A program made the translations under genes and the position numbers. A stretch of DNA of 64,000 nucleotides from Eubacterium ventriosum (lineage in GTDB: Bacteria; Bacillota; Clostridia; Lachnospirales; Lachnospiraceae): assembly GCF_025150745.1 (NCBI RefSeq), contig NZ_CP102282.1, forward strand, positions 1,995,501 to 2,059,500. Direction: 5' to 3'. Below, piece after piece: positions 27,701 to 37,210 of the stretch (within the stretch, counting starts at the first letter, position 1; the number at the start of each line of letters is the position of its first letter). The notes under the pieces were generated by a model. That model was given only the letters and a program-made list of their open reading frames with translations, was not told the origin of the DNA and did no database searches.

Positions 27701-28876
27701 TCCTGCACTATCCCACACATGTCCTGCATCGTCACCTTCTCTTACATACAGTGAACTGTTTCTCCATGCGTCAAATACACTTTTAGCTTTTGTATAATAA
27801 CTGTCATCGCCTGTGGCAATTGCCAGATAACATGCACCTACTGTTGCAGGTCCGTTAATACATGACGTTGTTCCATCGCCTCTACCATTTTCATGAGACC
27901 ATCTAATCAGTCCGTCTGTTCTTCCTTCTGTTCCTCTTTTATACATAAAGTCCCAGTTTTTCTTGGCAATGTCTAAGTAACTCTGATCACCAAACAACAA
28001 ATATGCTCTTACGGAATCAAGCACTGCCCAGGCTATATCATCATTAAAATCATTATTTGACCAATAATCTCCATTTCTTGCTATAAAATCCTTATATGTA
28101 TTTTGAAACATATCCCTGTAAATTGGTTTTCCTGTTGTTTCATATCCATCAAGCATAGCCTCCATAACTTCTGCAATTCCCCAGAATCCACCACCCAGGC
28201 TGTCATATCCTGTTGTTGAATTTTTAACATAATACTTGTTCTTAAATGCTTCTAAAGCCTTGTCCGCCATTGCTTCAGTAAATGATAAATTCTCAGCATC
28301 ACTCTTTTGTATTCTCCAAATCTGACGAGGCTCATAATCTACACTTTTTGCCTTTGTCCATAATCTGACCTGTGCGCCATCCTTATCTTTTTTGTCATCA
28401 TCACTGATAATTTCAGCATATTCTTCTTCACCATTATCATTTTTTACAGCTGAAACAATATAGTAACATCCGGAATATGTTCCTGATGTAATTGGCACTA
28501 ACTTCCATCTGTAATTATTGGAATTATCATTACCATTTAAGTCCATATTATCACCACTGTTTTTACCGGTTATTTTTATACTCTTACCCGATACTACATT
28601 GGTGATATTATAATAATCCCCTGTTTCCTTTAATGTCCATCTTGCCAAATCGCTCATTGCATCTGTGTTCCAAACCACACAATTTGCATAAAATGTCGAA
28701 AGGTCGGTCTGTGTTATTGCCTTACCATTATATGCCGATACAATTGTATAAGTTGCACCATTAGTTATCCCTGCAGTTGCAGCTTTTACTTCAACATTTT
28801 GACCAATATTCATACCGCCCCCCAACGTGCTAACCATAACTACTGTTAGCAAAATTGAAATAAATCTTTTTAGCAT
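24722..28876 (-). CDS. Secreted multimodular GH76 alpha-1,6-mannanase-type enzyme
   Basis: GH76 enzymes cut the alpha-1,6-mannan backbone of yeast wall mannan. The 1384-residue protein has a signal peptide (1-33), a ricin-type beta-trefoil (about 36-190), and a GH76 catalytic domain (about 196-530) with the paired catalytic aspartates in NDFNDDIAW (Asp279-Asp280). Then come a CBM6-like module (536-670), a fascin/trefoil-like module (672-815), a second CBM6-like module (825-960), a Thr/Pro linker, an FN3-like module, a second Thr/Pro linker, another FN3-like module, and a Lys-rich BIG2-like tail ending in VYKQVKVTVK. The basic tail may bind wall polymers. AGGAGGG precedes ATG 28876. Tail and linkers are shared with the GH92 gene upstream. 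Exact substrate is inference. Confidence 0.88.
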   Translation of the reverse strand: MLKRFISILLTVVMVSTLGGGMNIGQNVEVKAATAGITNGATYTIVSAYNGKAITQTDLSTFYANCVVWNTDAMSDLARWTLKETGDYYNITNVVSGKSIKITGKNSGDNMDLNGNDNSNNYRWKLVPITSGTYSGCYYIVSAVKNDNGEEEYAEIISDDDKKDKDGAQVRLWTKAKSVDYEPRQIWRIQKSDAENLSFTEAMADKALEAFKNKYYVKNSTTGYDSLGGGFWGIAEVMEAMLDGYETTGKPIYRDMFQNTYKDFIARNGDYWSNNDFNDDIAWAVLDSVRAYLLFGDQSYLDIAKKNWDFMYKRGTEGRTDGLIRWSHENGRGDGTTSCINGPATVGACYLAIATGDDSYYTKAKSVFDAWRNSSLYVREGDDAGHVWDSAGNNWRSTYNQGTFLGAAIMLYEKYGTQQYYDDACNVMANTVKHLCYNNILKEENTNSGDLSGMRGILMRYMRKFIVDFNKGEYLSFFKDNARVAWMNSNSKGIMQCSWQKKASEDATWDSFAAYNAISLMANMPTYANNLQRDAYSNIEAEDLDYCKGLISENSGGTSGGRSLGGVKNGNYAAYYNIDFGETGASKLTFKYSRSTEKEDANGTLEFRLGSTTGPLIAKASIENTGTWQNWKEVTIDTARITGVQNVYIVFKSDTSHVCNFDYFKFTKATKDDQGYFFLKSDASNQYAKCKNGSSDTTIVATSDNRDEWEQFKIIKNDDGTVSFKSLVSGKYICMVSEGAYLTASTSAIYNGEKFVIERYAEDTSKNKQFAIRSIANGKYLCVDPSGDKAVLSTSTTIGGLWETFHMETVNGEWIVPDGTVLADSAYRDAFSKIEAESTDDFNGTINYDTYLGNTNDGEWARYDSVRFTKTAKSIIMNYSVRGKIATGKVSLYLDSLDTTPVGELYLTETAEDSWDTYVEKQFALEKEISAGVHNVYLKFTPDSGKTYVGNIDYFLFSEEAYEEPTTVASTTVAPTTVAPTTTVAPTTTVAPTTTVAPTTTVAPTTVAPTTKVVPTTTVDEDAVPAPIGLTYAGNETLPYYFAWQAPTSDIDSYNVYVDGRLAATSNIAAINLTADVFKDGKKDYTISVKSVKNGKESEATSITYSFKDDVTTTVAPTTIVAPTTTVAPTTVAPTTVAPTTVTPTTVAPTTEVPTTVAPTTEAPTTMAPTTQSETSTVAIGEGSNAGKVDSEILNCRNDKDLAGSTFGKLCVKVKKSKKKAISLTWKKIQVAKTYVIYGAKCGTSYKKIATVHRKTFTNKKLKKGTYYKYMVVALNEKGEVVAISKLIHVATKGGKVGNCKKLKVNKSKVNLKQGKKFKLKVKQIAESKKVKLKKHRKVAFESDNQDVAVVSKKGIITAKKKGTCSVYVYAQNGVYKQVKVTVK
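25370..25545 (-). repeat. Thr/Pro linker repeat (PTTVA units), GH76 distal linker
   Basis: Degenerate 15-base units encoding PTTVA, with some PTTTVA and PTTEA variants. The reverse complement is open and reads as VVGATVVGA, a shadow frame only. Confidence 0.9.
25822..25985 (-). repeat. Thr/Pro linker repeat, GH76 proximal linker
   Basis: About ten units encoding PTTVA or PTTTVA separate the second CBM6-like module from the FN3-like module. Confidence 0.9.
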
Positions 28877-29201
28877 GTTTCCCTCCTATTTACACTCTTT
28901 TTTATAGGCTATCACCTTACAAATTAAGGCTCAATAAAATATAAAATTTGGTTACTATTTCTGAAAAATGCACACCATTTTTCAGTTGGGACAGATAATA
29001 CTTTTAGCCCTTATTTAATTGTTTTTGTAAACACTTACGGCAAAATTTTTAAATGTATAATCCATCACGTTCTTCAACTTCCAGCAAACAATATATATAT
29101 ATATGCTACCACACTAACTATTATTAGTGTGATAGCATCCCTTTTAGTTTTATTATTTAACAGAGAACATTTTTCCAGACTAATAGTCCTTTACTATGTT
29201 T
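28877..29201 (-). terminator. Spacer between GH76 and GH92 with GH92 terminator hairpin
   Basis: The 325-base spacer holds a hairpin at 29103-29138 (ATGCTACCACACTAA and TTAGTGTGATAGCAT, one mismatch, six-base loop), the likely terminator of GH92 although the U-run is poor. The rest is AT-rich and must carry the GH76 promoter; I see no convincing -35/-10 pair. No gene is present. Confidence 0.5.
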
Positions 29202-32200
29202 CTAGTTAACTCTAATTTTTATTTTTTTATATACACCATTCTGTGCATAAACATAAACTGAACATTTGCCTTTCTTCTTTGCTGTAATTATACCTTTCTT
29301 AGATACAACAGCCACATCCTGATTATCTGATTCGAAGGCTATCTTTCTATGTTTCTTTAATTTAACCTTCTTTGATTCAGCAATCTGTTTAACTTTTAAC
29401 TTAAACTTCTTACCCTGCTTTAAGTTAACCTTTGACTTGTTCACTTTAAGCTTCTTACAGTTACCTACTTTTCCACCCTTTGTTGCCACATGAATTAACT
29501 TGGATATTGCTACCACTTCGCCCTTTTCATTTAATGCTACAACCATGTACTTATAGTAAGTACCTTTCCTGAGCTTCTTATCTGTAAATGTCTTGCTGTG
29601 AACAGTTGCAATCTTCTTATATGAAGTTCCACATTTTGCACCATAGATAACATATGTCTTAGCAACCTGTATGTTCTTCCATGTAAGACTGATAGCTTTC
29701 TTCTTGCTCTTCTTAACCTTTACACAAAGTTTTCCGAAAGTAGATCCTGCTAAATCCTTATCATTCCTGCAGTTAAGTATTTCGCTGTCAACCTTACCTG
29801 CATTGCTTCCTTCTCCAATTGCTGCTGTTGAAGTTTCACTCTGTGTTGTAGGTGCTACTGTTGTTGGCTTATCTACTGTTCCACCTGTATATGTGTAAGT
29901 AATTGATGTTGCCTTTGATTCCTTACCATTTCTAACTGATTTTACTGATACTGTATAGTCACCGTTTCCACTTGCAAAAGCGTCTGCTGTTAAATTGATA
30001 GATGGTGTGCCTGATGCTGCAACAAGTTTTCCATCAACGTACACATTGTAACTTTCTATATCACTTGCCGGTGCCTGCCATATAAAGTAGTATGGCAGTG
30101 TTTCATTTCCTGCATATATTAATCCTATTGGAGTAGGAACTGCATCCTCATCAACTGTTGTTGTAGGGGCTACTGTTGTGATTGGTGCCTCTGTTGTTGG
30201 TGCCACTGTTGTTGGTGCTGCCGTAGTAGGTGCCACTGTTGTAGGTGCCACTGTTGTTGGTGCCACTGTTGTAGGTGCTACCGTTGTTGGCGCTACTGTT
30301 GTTGGCGCTGCTGTAGTAGGTACTACCGTTGTTGGTGCTACCGTTGTTGGTGCTACTGTTGTTGTAGGTACTACTGTTGTTGGTCCAATTGCAGTCGGTG
30401 CCTCTGTTGTCGGTGCTACTGTTGTTGGCGTTGGTTCCTTTGTTGTTTCAACTGTTAAATCTTCAATCTTAATATTTTTAAAGTTAATATTTGTTCCTGC
30501 ATCAACATTCTGTCCTAACTCAAACATTACTTTTATCTGGTTATTTGTTACTGTGTATGTTCCTGTTAAAGTTCTTGTTCCTTTTGCCGGTATATCTGTA
30601 TATACCTGTGGCTCCTTTTCATTTGAAAGATCTTCTTTTATACCAATTGAACATGCTTTTGATGCAGTAACATCTACTGTTACTTTATATGTATGTCCGT
30701 TTGTTACGTTATCTGTATAACTTCCCTGTACTAACCATGCTGTTCCTTTGTTTGCCTTATCAACATAAATATTATAGTCTGCGTCTGATGCCCACTTATA
30801 TGATCCTGAAGCCGTTCCACTCCAGTTTCCAAAGTAACATCCCCATTTACCTGATGGTGTCCACTGATTAACTGTTGCTTCTGTATATCCTGATGGAATA
30901 TTATCCTTTTCCTCAACACTTTTTACATCAAAAGCAATATTGTCAACATTTGCCACATATTTATGCGATCCATCGTTCTTAAATACAATATATATATCAT
31001 GAAGACCACTTATGGATTTTTCAAGCTGCTGACTTACAGTAGTATATGTACTCCAATTATCTCCGGTAACCGGAAGATTAATAGTTGCTACAGGTTCTCC
31101 TACCTTGCTGTCTATATACACCTGTGCATATCCGCCTGCATCACTCTTTTGTCCCGAATAGTTAAAGCTTACCTGAGATGCCAAACCGTTAAAGTACACA
31201 CTGTCATATCTTACCCATGTATTCTTTTCCACTCCACCAATGTTTTTGCCATCATTAACTATATGGTCGGACTTTGCATCAAACTCTTCTGCTTCTACTT
31301 GGCTTGCATCATGTATTTTAATTGTCTTCTTCTCAATGTCCACAATTCTACCCAATGACTGATAAGCTTTTAGAATTTCATCATCTGATGCTTCTTCATT
31401 ATCATACACACTGCATGCCTCTTTTAAATTGTTTTTCAAGCGCTTCACAATCTGCGGATATTCACCTGTAGTGTCTATTGATTTTGCTACATCAATGGCA
31501 TTTTTTAAATCACTCTTTAATATTCCGTTATCCTTATATCCCAGCATCTCAACTTCTGACAAATAAGCATCTGTTCCTGTAAGAACAACTTTATATCTTG
31601 AGTATTTGCCCACTTTGTCTGCACTTATTATAAATGGTCTTGTATACTTGCCCCAAACATTAAAGAACAAGCTGCCACTGTCATGGTAGTCTCCCAGTAA
31701 AACCCAGTTATCATCTTCATTATCGCCATACACCTGTGCCCTATCCGGTGTTCTTCCTGATTTTGATGATGTAAGAGTCAACATTCTTACAGCTTTTTTA
31801 TCGGTAAACTTAAACATAAGTGTAGTTGTATTATCAACCTTTGTCTCTGTATCTGAATTATCATCAAATAAGTTATCCAATGTAGTCACTCCTGTACTTG
31901 AAGACTTATTGGCATCCTTTGAATAGTCCGTATATACTTGCGGCTTATTGTCATCTTTAGTTATGGATGTAAGGCTATCCTGTTCAAGTCCGCGCTCTTT
32001 ATTAGGTGTTGAGGACATATTAAATTCAATTGTTCCACCTTTAATTAAATCCTCGTATTTTATAAATGTTTTATCATACTTTTCTCCATTAACGTACATA
32101 CTATCTACATACACATTTTTCTTACTATTGTTATTTGCCTTAATTACCAGTTTTTTATTTCCTTCCAAATTAACAGTTACCTCTTCAAACTGTGGTGAAC

Positions 32201-35200
32201 CGATAGCAAATTCATCATTTCCCATTGACAATGGATAAAAGCCGATGGAAGACAATACATACCATGCTGACATTTCACCATTATCTTCATCACCAATATA
32301 ACCCTGCCCAAAGGTACTTCCTGCATAACATCTTGCAAGAATATCTCTTACATACTTCTGTGTCTCCCACGGACGGGATGAGTACAGATACATATATGGA
32401 ATATGATGGGACGGCTGATTGCTGTGTCCATACTGACCCAGTTTTACTTCTCTTGCTTCCCTCTGTTCATGAATACCACCAACACCATCCATGCCGCCAT
32501 ATCCAATATATCCTCCATCAGTTGTAAAGATTGTATCAAGCTTGTCTGCAAGCTGGTCGCGACCGCCATATAAGTTTGCAAGTCCAATTCCATCCTGTGG
32601 TACAGAAACTGCCATGTTAAATGCATTGGTTTCTGTATAATCTGCCCCCCACCAGAATGGATTAAATCCCGTATTATTGTCACTGTTTCCTAAATTCAAA
32701 GAACCGTCAGTTTTTCTTCCTCTCAACCATTTTGACGTGACATCCTGACCAGAATCGTCAAATAAGAGTGAATAGTTCTTTGCTCTGTTTAGATAGTAGT
32801 AATATTCAGACATATAGTTTGCTTTCTTTGTTGCATCGTTCGTCTGATCTGCCAATTTCTTTGCCATCTGAGCAATTCCGTAATCGTTAATATATCCTTC
32901 CATGGACCATGAGAAATTTTCATTTTCATCAGCAGGTACATATCCGATAAAGTTCGAAATATTTAATTTCTTTCTTCCTCCATTTGTAAGGTTATCGGAT
33001 ACAGTAGCTGCATTTCTCAATGCGGACCTGTATGCATTTTCATAATCAAATGATATGCCCTTTACCATTGCATCGGCAAAAATAGCATCACTGCTTGTTC
33101 CCACCATACTGTTGGTTCCACCCGGTGCAATCCATCTTGGCAGCCATCCTTGATCTTTATAATGCTGTACCAAACCGTTTAACAACTCTGTTGCTTTGGA
33201 CGGTGTAAACAGTCCATACCCTGACCATGCAGTACGATATGTATCCCAGAAACCATTATTAATATAAATCTTTCCCTCCACAGGATCTGCATTAGCATCT
33301 TTGTAAGGGCTCTTGTATTTCCAAACCGGATTACTGTTTGACCCTGTATTTTCTGACATAAGATTTGGATAACAATACATACGGTAAATACAAGAATACA
33401 ATGTAACTAACTGTTCATAATTTGCGCCTTTAACATCTGTGATAATTCCAAGCTGATTATCCCATTTAGACTGTGCCTTGTTATAAATCGTTTCAAAACT
33501 GTCTCTCCCAATTTCAAGCTCCAAATTTTTCTTTGCCTGATCATAGCTGATGTATGATGTGGCAAGTTTCATTGTAACTGTATTGGAATTAAAGGATGCA
33601 ATACTTTTCCTGTCATTTATTTTAGTTCCCTTAGGAGTCTCACTAAATTCTCCGTAAATGTACATACGCTTCGAACCATTCCCTGTATGGTCAGAATATG
33701 TTTTAAATGTATTTCCGCTATATTCGGTCCTACTTCCACCATTGGCACAATCAAAGATAACACTCTTGTTTGCCGTGTTATTATAAGTAAACCGTACCGC
33801 TGCGCCATGAGATGTCGGTGTCAGCTCTATCTGTGAATTTGCTGCATCGCCTCCATTGCCATCAAAAGAAACTTTATAATAATGCGCTTTTGCTACCTCA
33901 TTATTATGACTAAAGTTTGCTTTTAACGTTCCCAATCCATAATCGTCATTTGTATTATAATCTTTGCTGGTATTTACCATAAATTGCCAGGTTCCTCTAT
34001 CACCAACCCATATAGACGGTTCATGGCTTATTCTCATACAACGAAATTCATCTGTTTTCTGATATTCATAAGCCGAATTACTGCTTGCGCTGGTTGCAGG
34101 AATCCAAAAGTTGAATCCGTTTGGCACTGTTACTGCCGGAATTGTCAACCCTCTGGAGAAGTTTCCTGTATTGTTCGTTCCTCTTAGAATATTTACATAA
34201 TCTGATAAGTGAGAATATACTGGATAATCCTGATTATATATTTCAATGTCATCAAAATATGTCTGGAATTTTGCTAAAGCCCTCGCATTATGAGCTTTCA
34301 TATCGTACACAACCAAAATCTTTTCAATGACTTTTCCCTTTGCCACATCACCAATTTTGCTGTAAATTTCATTCCATTGTTGTGCCACCAGTGTACGACT
34401 ATCTCCCTGAGACTGTGCATCCACCTTATTCCCATTTTGATCAATTGCACCTAACTCACTTAAATAAGTTCCATCCTTAAACTTTAAATCCACCGCCATA
34501 TGCATCTGTGTATATTCATAGTCATATTCGTCTCCATTAGACATGGAAGGAAAAATTACATATCTTAAATTTGTATTATCACTTACTTTAAGATTCAAGT
34601 TGTCATAAATAACATTATAAGAATATGCATGACCAGTTCCTACATGAACTCCCTTGCATACAAGAGAGTGGTTTCCTGTCCAACCCACATTGGATTTTTG
34701 ATTCCATGCATCGCTCGGTCCGGAAGTAATCTCACTATTCATTTTGCTAATAGAAGCACCAACTTCCTGACACTTGCCTGTTGCAAGAATAAACTCTGAA
34801 AATTGTGTCATGGAACCACCATTTTTATTTGCTGTAATCCGCAATCTATACTGTCTATATGCTGTGCTGTTATCCAATTCAAAATAATTTTGTTTATATC
34901 TGGCATTAAACACCTGATTTGTTTTATTGTCGATGGTTACCCAGCTTTCATTATCCGAATTTCTACCCTGAAGACTCCAATTCTTAGGGTCTCTTCCGGA
35001 AGCATCATTCGCAGAAGTTATCACATACGATTTTATAACCTGTTGACTCTTTAGTTTTACAATAACTTCCGACGGCTTTGCCTCAGTTAAATATTTTGTT
35101 CCAGAGTCTCCGTCAAACAAATTTTTCAAAACTTCATTATCATTTTTCGCGGCACTTCCCGAGTAACTCTCGATTTCACCGGATAAATTTCCATTTATCT

Positions 35201-35435
35201 GATACCTTAGTTCATTTGTTGTAATATTGGCGGTACCCTTCTTATCATCTACTGTAGAAGTTTTAAATCTATCTGCTGATTCAAAGGATGTAGACCATAA
35301 TTCTCTTTTTGTTATATCTGCATCTATCACTTTTCCATGCACAGTTTCGCTTTTCGTAACAAATCCCACAGGGAGAGCCATACATACTGCAAGTAGAATA
35401 CTGATACCCTTTCTTAATTTTCCTTTCTTTGTCAT
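29202..35435 (-). CDS. Secreted multimodular GH92 alpha-mannosidase
   Basis: GH92 enzymes are calcium-dependent exo-alpha-mannosidases that strip side chains from yeast mannan or N-glycans. The 2077-residue protein has a signal peptide (1 to about 35), an F5/8C (CBM32-like) module (about 90-220), an extra beta-sandwich-like region (220-410), and a GH92 domain (about 412-1160). The GH92 signatures are GNFSRGLTIPAVTVPNGFNF, YGHSNQPSHHIPYMY and GDEDNGEMSAWYVLSSIGFY. Then come a second F5/8C-like module (about 1190-1310), a CBM6-like module (1370-1510), a CBM-like module (from GYTEATVNQW), a long Thr/Pro linker, an FN3-like module, and the FN3/BIG2-like basic tail shared with GH76. CTCCTTT on the plus strand is its ribosome site (AAAGGAG). 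It is probably surface-retained or secreted. Confidence 0.92.
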   Translation of the reverse strand: MTKKGKLRKGISILLAVCMALPVGFVTKSETVHGKVIDADITKRELWSTSFESADRFKTSTVDDKKGTANITTNELRYQINGNLSGEIESYSGSAAKNDNEVLKNLFDGDSGTKYLTEAKPSEVIVKLKSQQVIKSYVITSANDASGRDPKNWSLQGRNSDNESWVTIDNKTNQVFNARYKQNYFELDNSTAYRQYRLRITANKNGGSMTQFSEFILATGKCQEVGASISKMNSEITSGPSDAWNQKSNVGWTGNHSLVCKGVHVGTGHAYSYNVIYDNLNLKVSDNTNLRYVIFPSMSNGDEYDYEYTQMHMAVDLKFKDGTYLSELGAIDQNGNKVDAQSQGDSRTLVAQQWNEIYSKIGDVAKGKVIEKILVVYDMKAHNARALAKFQTYFDDIEIYNQDYPVYSHLSDYVNILRGTNNTGNFSRGLTIPAVTVPNGFNFWIPATSASSNSAYEYQKTDEFRCMRISHEPSIWVGDRGTWQFMVNTSKDYNTNDDYGLGTLKANFSHNNEVAKAHYYKVSFDGNGGDAANSQIELTPTSHGAAVRFTYNNTANKSVIFDCANGGSRTEYSGNTFKTYSDHTGNGSKRMYIYGEFSETPKGTKINDRKSIASFNSNTVTMKLATSYISYDQAKKNLELEIGRDSFETIYNKAQSKWDNQLGIITDVKGANYEQLVTLYSCIYRMYCYPNLMSENTGSNSNPVWKYKSPYKDANADPVEGKIYINNGFWDTYRTAWSGYGLFTPSKATELLNGLVQHYKDQGWLPRWIAPGGTNSMVGTSSDAIFADAMVKGISFDYENAYRSALRNAATVSDNLTNGGRKKLNISNFIGYVPADENENFSWSMEGYINDYGIAQMAKKLADQTNDATKKANYMSEYYYYLNRAKNYSLLFDDSGQDVTSKWLRGRKTDGSLNLGNSDNNTGFNPFWWGADYTETNAFNMAVSVPQDGIGLANLYGGRDQLADKLDTIFTTDGGYIGYGGMDGVGGIHEQREAREVKLGQYGHSNQPSHHIPYMYLYSSRPWETQKYVRDILARCYAGSTFGQGYIGDEDNGEMSAWYVLSSIGFYPLSMGNDEFAIGSPQFEEVTVNLEGNKKLVIKANNNSKKNVYVDSMYVNGEKYDKTFIKYEDLIKGGTIEFNMSSTPNKERGLEQDSLTSITKDDNKPQVYTDYSKDANKSSSTGVTTLDNLFDDNSDTETKVDNTTTLMFKFTDKKAVRMLTLTSSKSGRTPDRAQVYGDNEDDNWVLLGDYHDSGSLFFNVWGKYTRPFIISADKVGKYSRYKVVLTGTDAYLSEVEMLGYKDNGILKSDLKNAIDVAKSIDTTGEYPQIVKRLKNNLKEACSVYDNEEASDDEILKAYQSLGRIVDIEKKTIKIHDASQVEAEEFDAKSDHIVNDGKNIGGVEKNTWVRYDSVYFNGLASQVSFNYSGQKSDAGGYAQVYIDSKVGEPVATINLPVTGDNWSTYTTVSQQLEKSISGLHDIYIVFKNDGSHKYVANVDNIAFDVKSVEEKDNIPSGYTEATVNQWTPSGKWGCYFGNWSGTASGSYKWASDADYNIYVDKANKGTAWLVQGSYTDNVTNGHTYKVTVDVTASKACSIGIKEDLSNEKEPQVYTDIPAKGTRTLTGTYTVTNNQIKVMFELGQNVDAGTNINFKNIKIEDLTVETTKEPTPTTVAPTTEAPTAIGPTTVVPTTTVAPTTVAPTTVVPTTAAPTTVAPTTVAPTTVAPTTVAPTTVAPTTAAPTTVAPTTEAPITTVAPTTTVDEDAVPTPIGLIYAGNETLPYYFIWQAPASDIESYNVYVDGKLVAASGTPSINLTADAFASGNGDYTVSVKSVRNGKESKATSITYTYTGGTVDKPTTVAPTTQSETSTAAIGEGSNAGKVDSEILNCRNDKDLAGSTFGKLCVKVKKSKKKAISLTWKNIQVAKTYVIYGAKCGTSYKKIATVHSKTFTDKKLRKGTYYKYMVVALNEKGEVVAISKLIHVATKGGKVGNCKKLKVNKSKVNLKQGKKFKLKVKQIAESKKVKLKKHRKIAFESDNQDVAVVSKKGIITAKKKGKCSVYVYAQNGVYKKIKIRVN
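30150..30435 (-). repeat. Thr/Pro linker repeat, GH92 (about 19 PTTVA units)
   Basis: Tandem 15-base units with third-position variation encode a long PTTVA linker. This is the longest such tract in the window and a likely site of slippage or recombination with the other linkers. Confidence 0.92.
30460..30892 (-). repeat. CBM module almost identical to 39305-39745
   Basis: This stretch encodes the GYTEATVNQWTPSGKWGCYF module in GH92. The GH5 gene carries the same module with only scattered base changes, including silent positions, indicating recent copying between genes about 9 kb apart. Confidence 0.85.
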
Positions 35436-35568
35436 AATGTTCTCCTTTCAACTACAACATAACTGTACCTAACATAAAAATGCCATATCACTTATGCCAT
35501 ATAATCATTAAAATACATTTTAATTATACATAAAATGTTGTTTGTTGTATATACTTTCTAAAATTCAG

Positions 35569-37131
35569 GGTCGCGTAAATTTGTTGTCGGAAAATACATG
35601 ATAGAGAATTCCCCATGTTTGTATCGAAGTACTAGAACACTATCTATGATAATCCAACTGACATTTATTGTCAAAAATATCTTTTTGTTCTGCTTGGCTG
35701 TATTTTATCTGACTTGCTGACTTCTTACAAGTTCCAGCATACTGTTCTTGTTATAATGCCACTCTCTGAGTCTTGCCATTTTTGATGCACCCAGTCTGCT
35801 CCAACCCAGAGCAAGTGTACTCATTCGCGATGACAATACATGACTTACATGCCCTTCGGCACTGCATGCACACACGCCATTTCTTCTCCAAAGTCGTCTT
35901 TTGGCCGCTGTCCAGTTATTTTTGATATACTTTGCAGCTTCCTGAATTCTTTTGAGCTGACTCTCTGTTTTTGCGCATCCTTCTAATCTTTCTACTATTT
36001 CATCGAATTCTTTCTTTGTTCCATCTCTTATGATTTTGCATACTCCGACTCTTGCATCTTCTTTGCTGTCCAACATATGTGATGTCATTTTTAACACATA
36101 TTTGCTTAGATGAAATTCATCCAATACATACTCTATGCTTCCGAGCTGGTTCATTCCCTCTTTAATCCATGCTCCACCATCTGAATTAATATAAATTTTC
36201 TTTATGCCTTCCATATCATATGCTGTATAAACATAGCGTCTTATCCTTGCCCAGAATTCTTTGTTTGATTCATCACATCCACTGCAAAAATATTTTGTGT
36301 TTATCAACTTATTTCGTTTGCTTCCCGGTGCTTCAGGCGCAACTCCCTCATACACATATACGAGTTTTGTTATTGCTCCATTCTTTTTTCTTCCATTTTC
36401 ACTTACTTCCAGGTCGCCTTTTTTCTCTTGGAATTGCAGAGCGTAGTGGTCCTCATCTGCATCAATATAAAGATAATCCACTTTCTTTTTCTCCGGCTCT
36501 TCCGGTATTATTTCAGGAAATTTTGTTTTGTGAAGCATATCTTTTACCGCGGTTTTGCTTATACTGTCCGATTCGTTTACAGACTCACCTCCACGTCTAT
36601 AAGAAGTCTGTACAGCTTCTTCGTATACTTTTACCATTGCATCTTCTGTAAGCCGTTGATTTTCTTCAAATCCCATTACCTTATCTAGAAGATAGCACAT
36701 CTCAAACTTCCCATCTTCATTCTTTTCTTTTGATACATAAAGTGTTTTCATAAAAGATACAGTACCAAGAGTTGTAATTAAATCTTTCTCGCAATCTTTC
36801 TTCTCAACATGCCAGTTCATCTTTCTTTTTACACTGTTTTTTATTGCCATATCCATCTCTTCGAGAGTTTCTTTGATAATCTCTACTCCGAGTTTATTTA
36901 ATGTTTCTTTTAGTTCTTCAATGTATTCAGCAAACTTGCTTGGATCTCTGTATAAATTTTCGGAAACTTTTAATAATTCATTGATGCAAACTTCGTTAAA
37001 ATACTGTATAATTTCTTTCATAAGAGGATACCTTTCTTTTAAAGTTTTTTGTAGTAATTAATACTTTATCACAAAGTAAGGGGTTCCTCTTATTTTTTTG
37101 TTTTATTTTCCGACTAAAAATTTACGCTAGC
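35569..37131 (-). mobile_element. ISLre2-family insertion sequence, internally deleted copy (1563 bp)
   Basis: Both ends match the full copy (GGTCGCGTAAATTTG at the left, ATTTACGCTAGC at the right) and the orientation is the same. It lacks 281 bp relative to the first copy. The junction at 35717-35721 is the pentamer CTGAC, present at both borders of the missing segment in the full copy (21601 and 21882). Flanking nonamers AAAATTCAG and TACTTTAAA do not match, so no target duplication is seen. Confidence 0.9.
35705..37021 (-). pseudogene. C-terminally truncated ISLre2 transposase
   Basis: The first 435 codons match the intact transposase at 21693 except Thr-to-Ala in GASKMARL (one base, c for t on the plus strand). 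The internal deletion then appends QVR and a stop, removing about 60 C-terminal residues. The DNA-cleaving core residues remain, but the missing end probably inactivates it. Its ends could still be mobilised in trans by the intact copy. Confidence 0.88.
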
Positions 37132-37210
37132 TACTTTAAAAGATGTGTATTTTATTACACCTTTGCAGAAACAATATTTAGTACACTATTTGTGAAAAGA
37201 GGTGCTACTG

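Noticed and set aside
30178-30720. Long plus-strand open frames reading VVGATVVGA and similar over the linker regions
   Set aside because: They are antisense shadows of the PTTVA linker repeats; no ribosome sites, and the opposite strand is clearly coding.
21453-37131. Target-site duplications around the IS copies or the whole 15.7-kb block
   Set aside because: The nine bases on each side were compared in all pairings and do not match.
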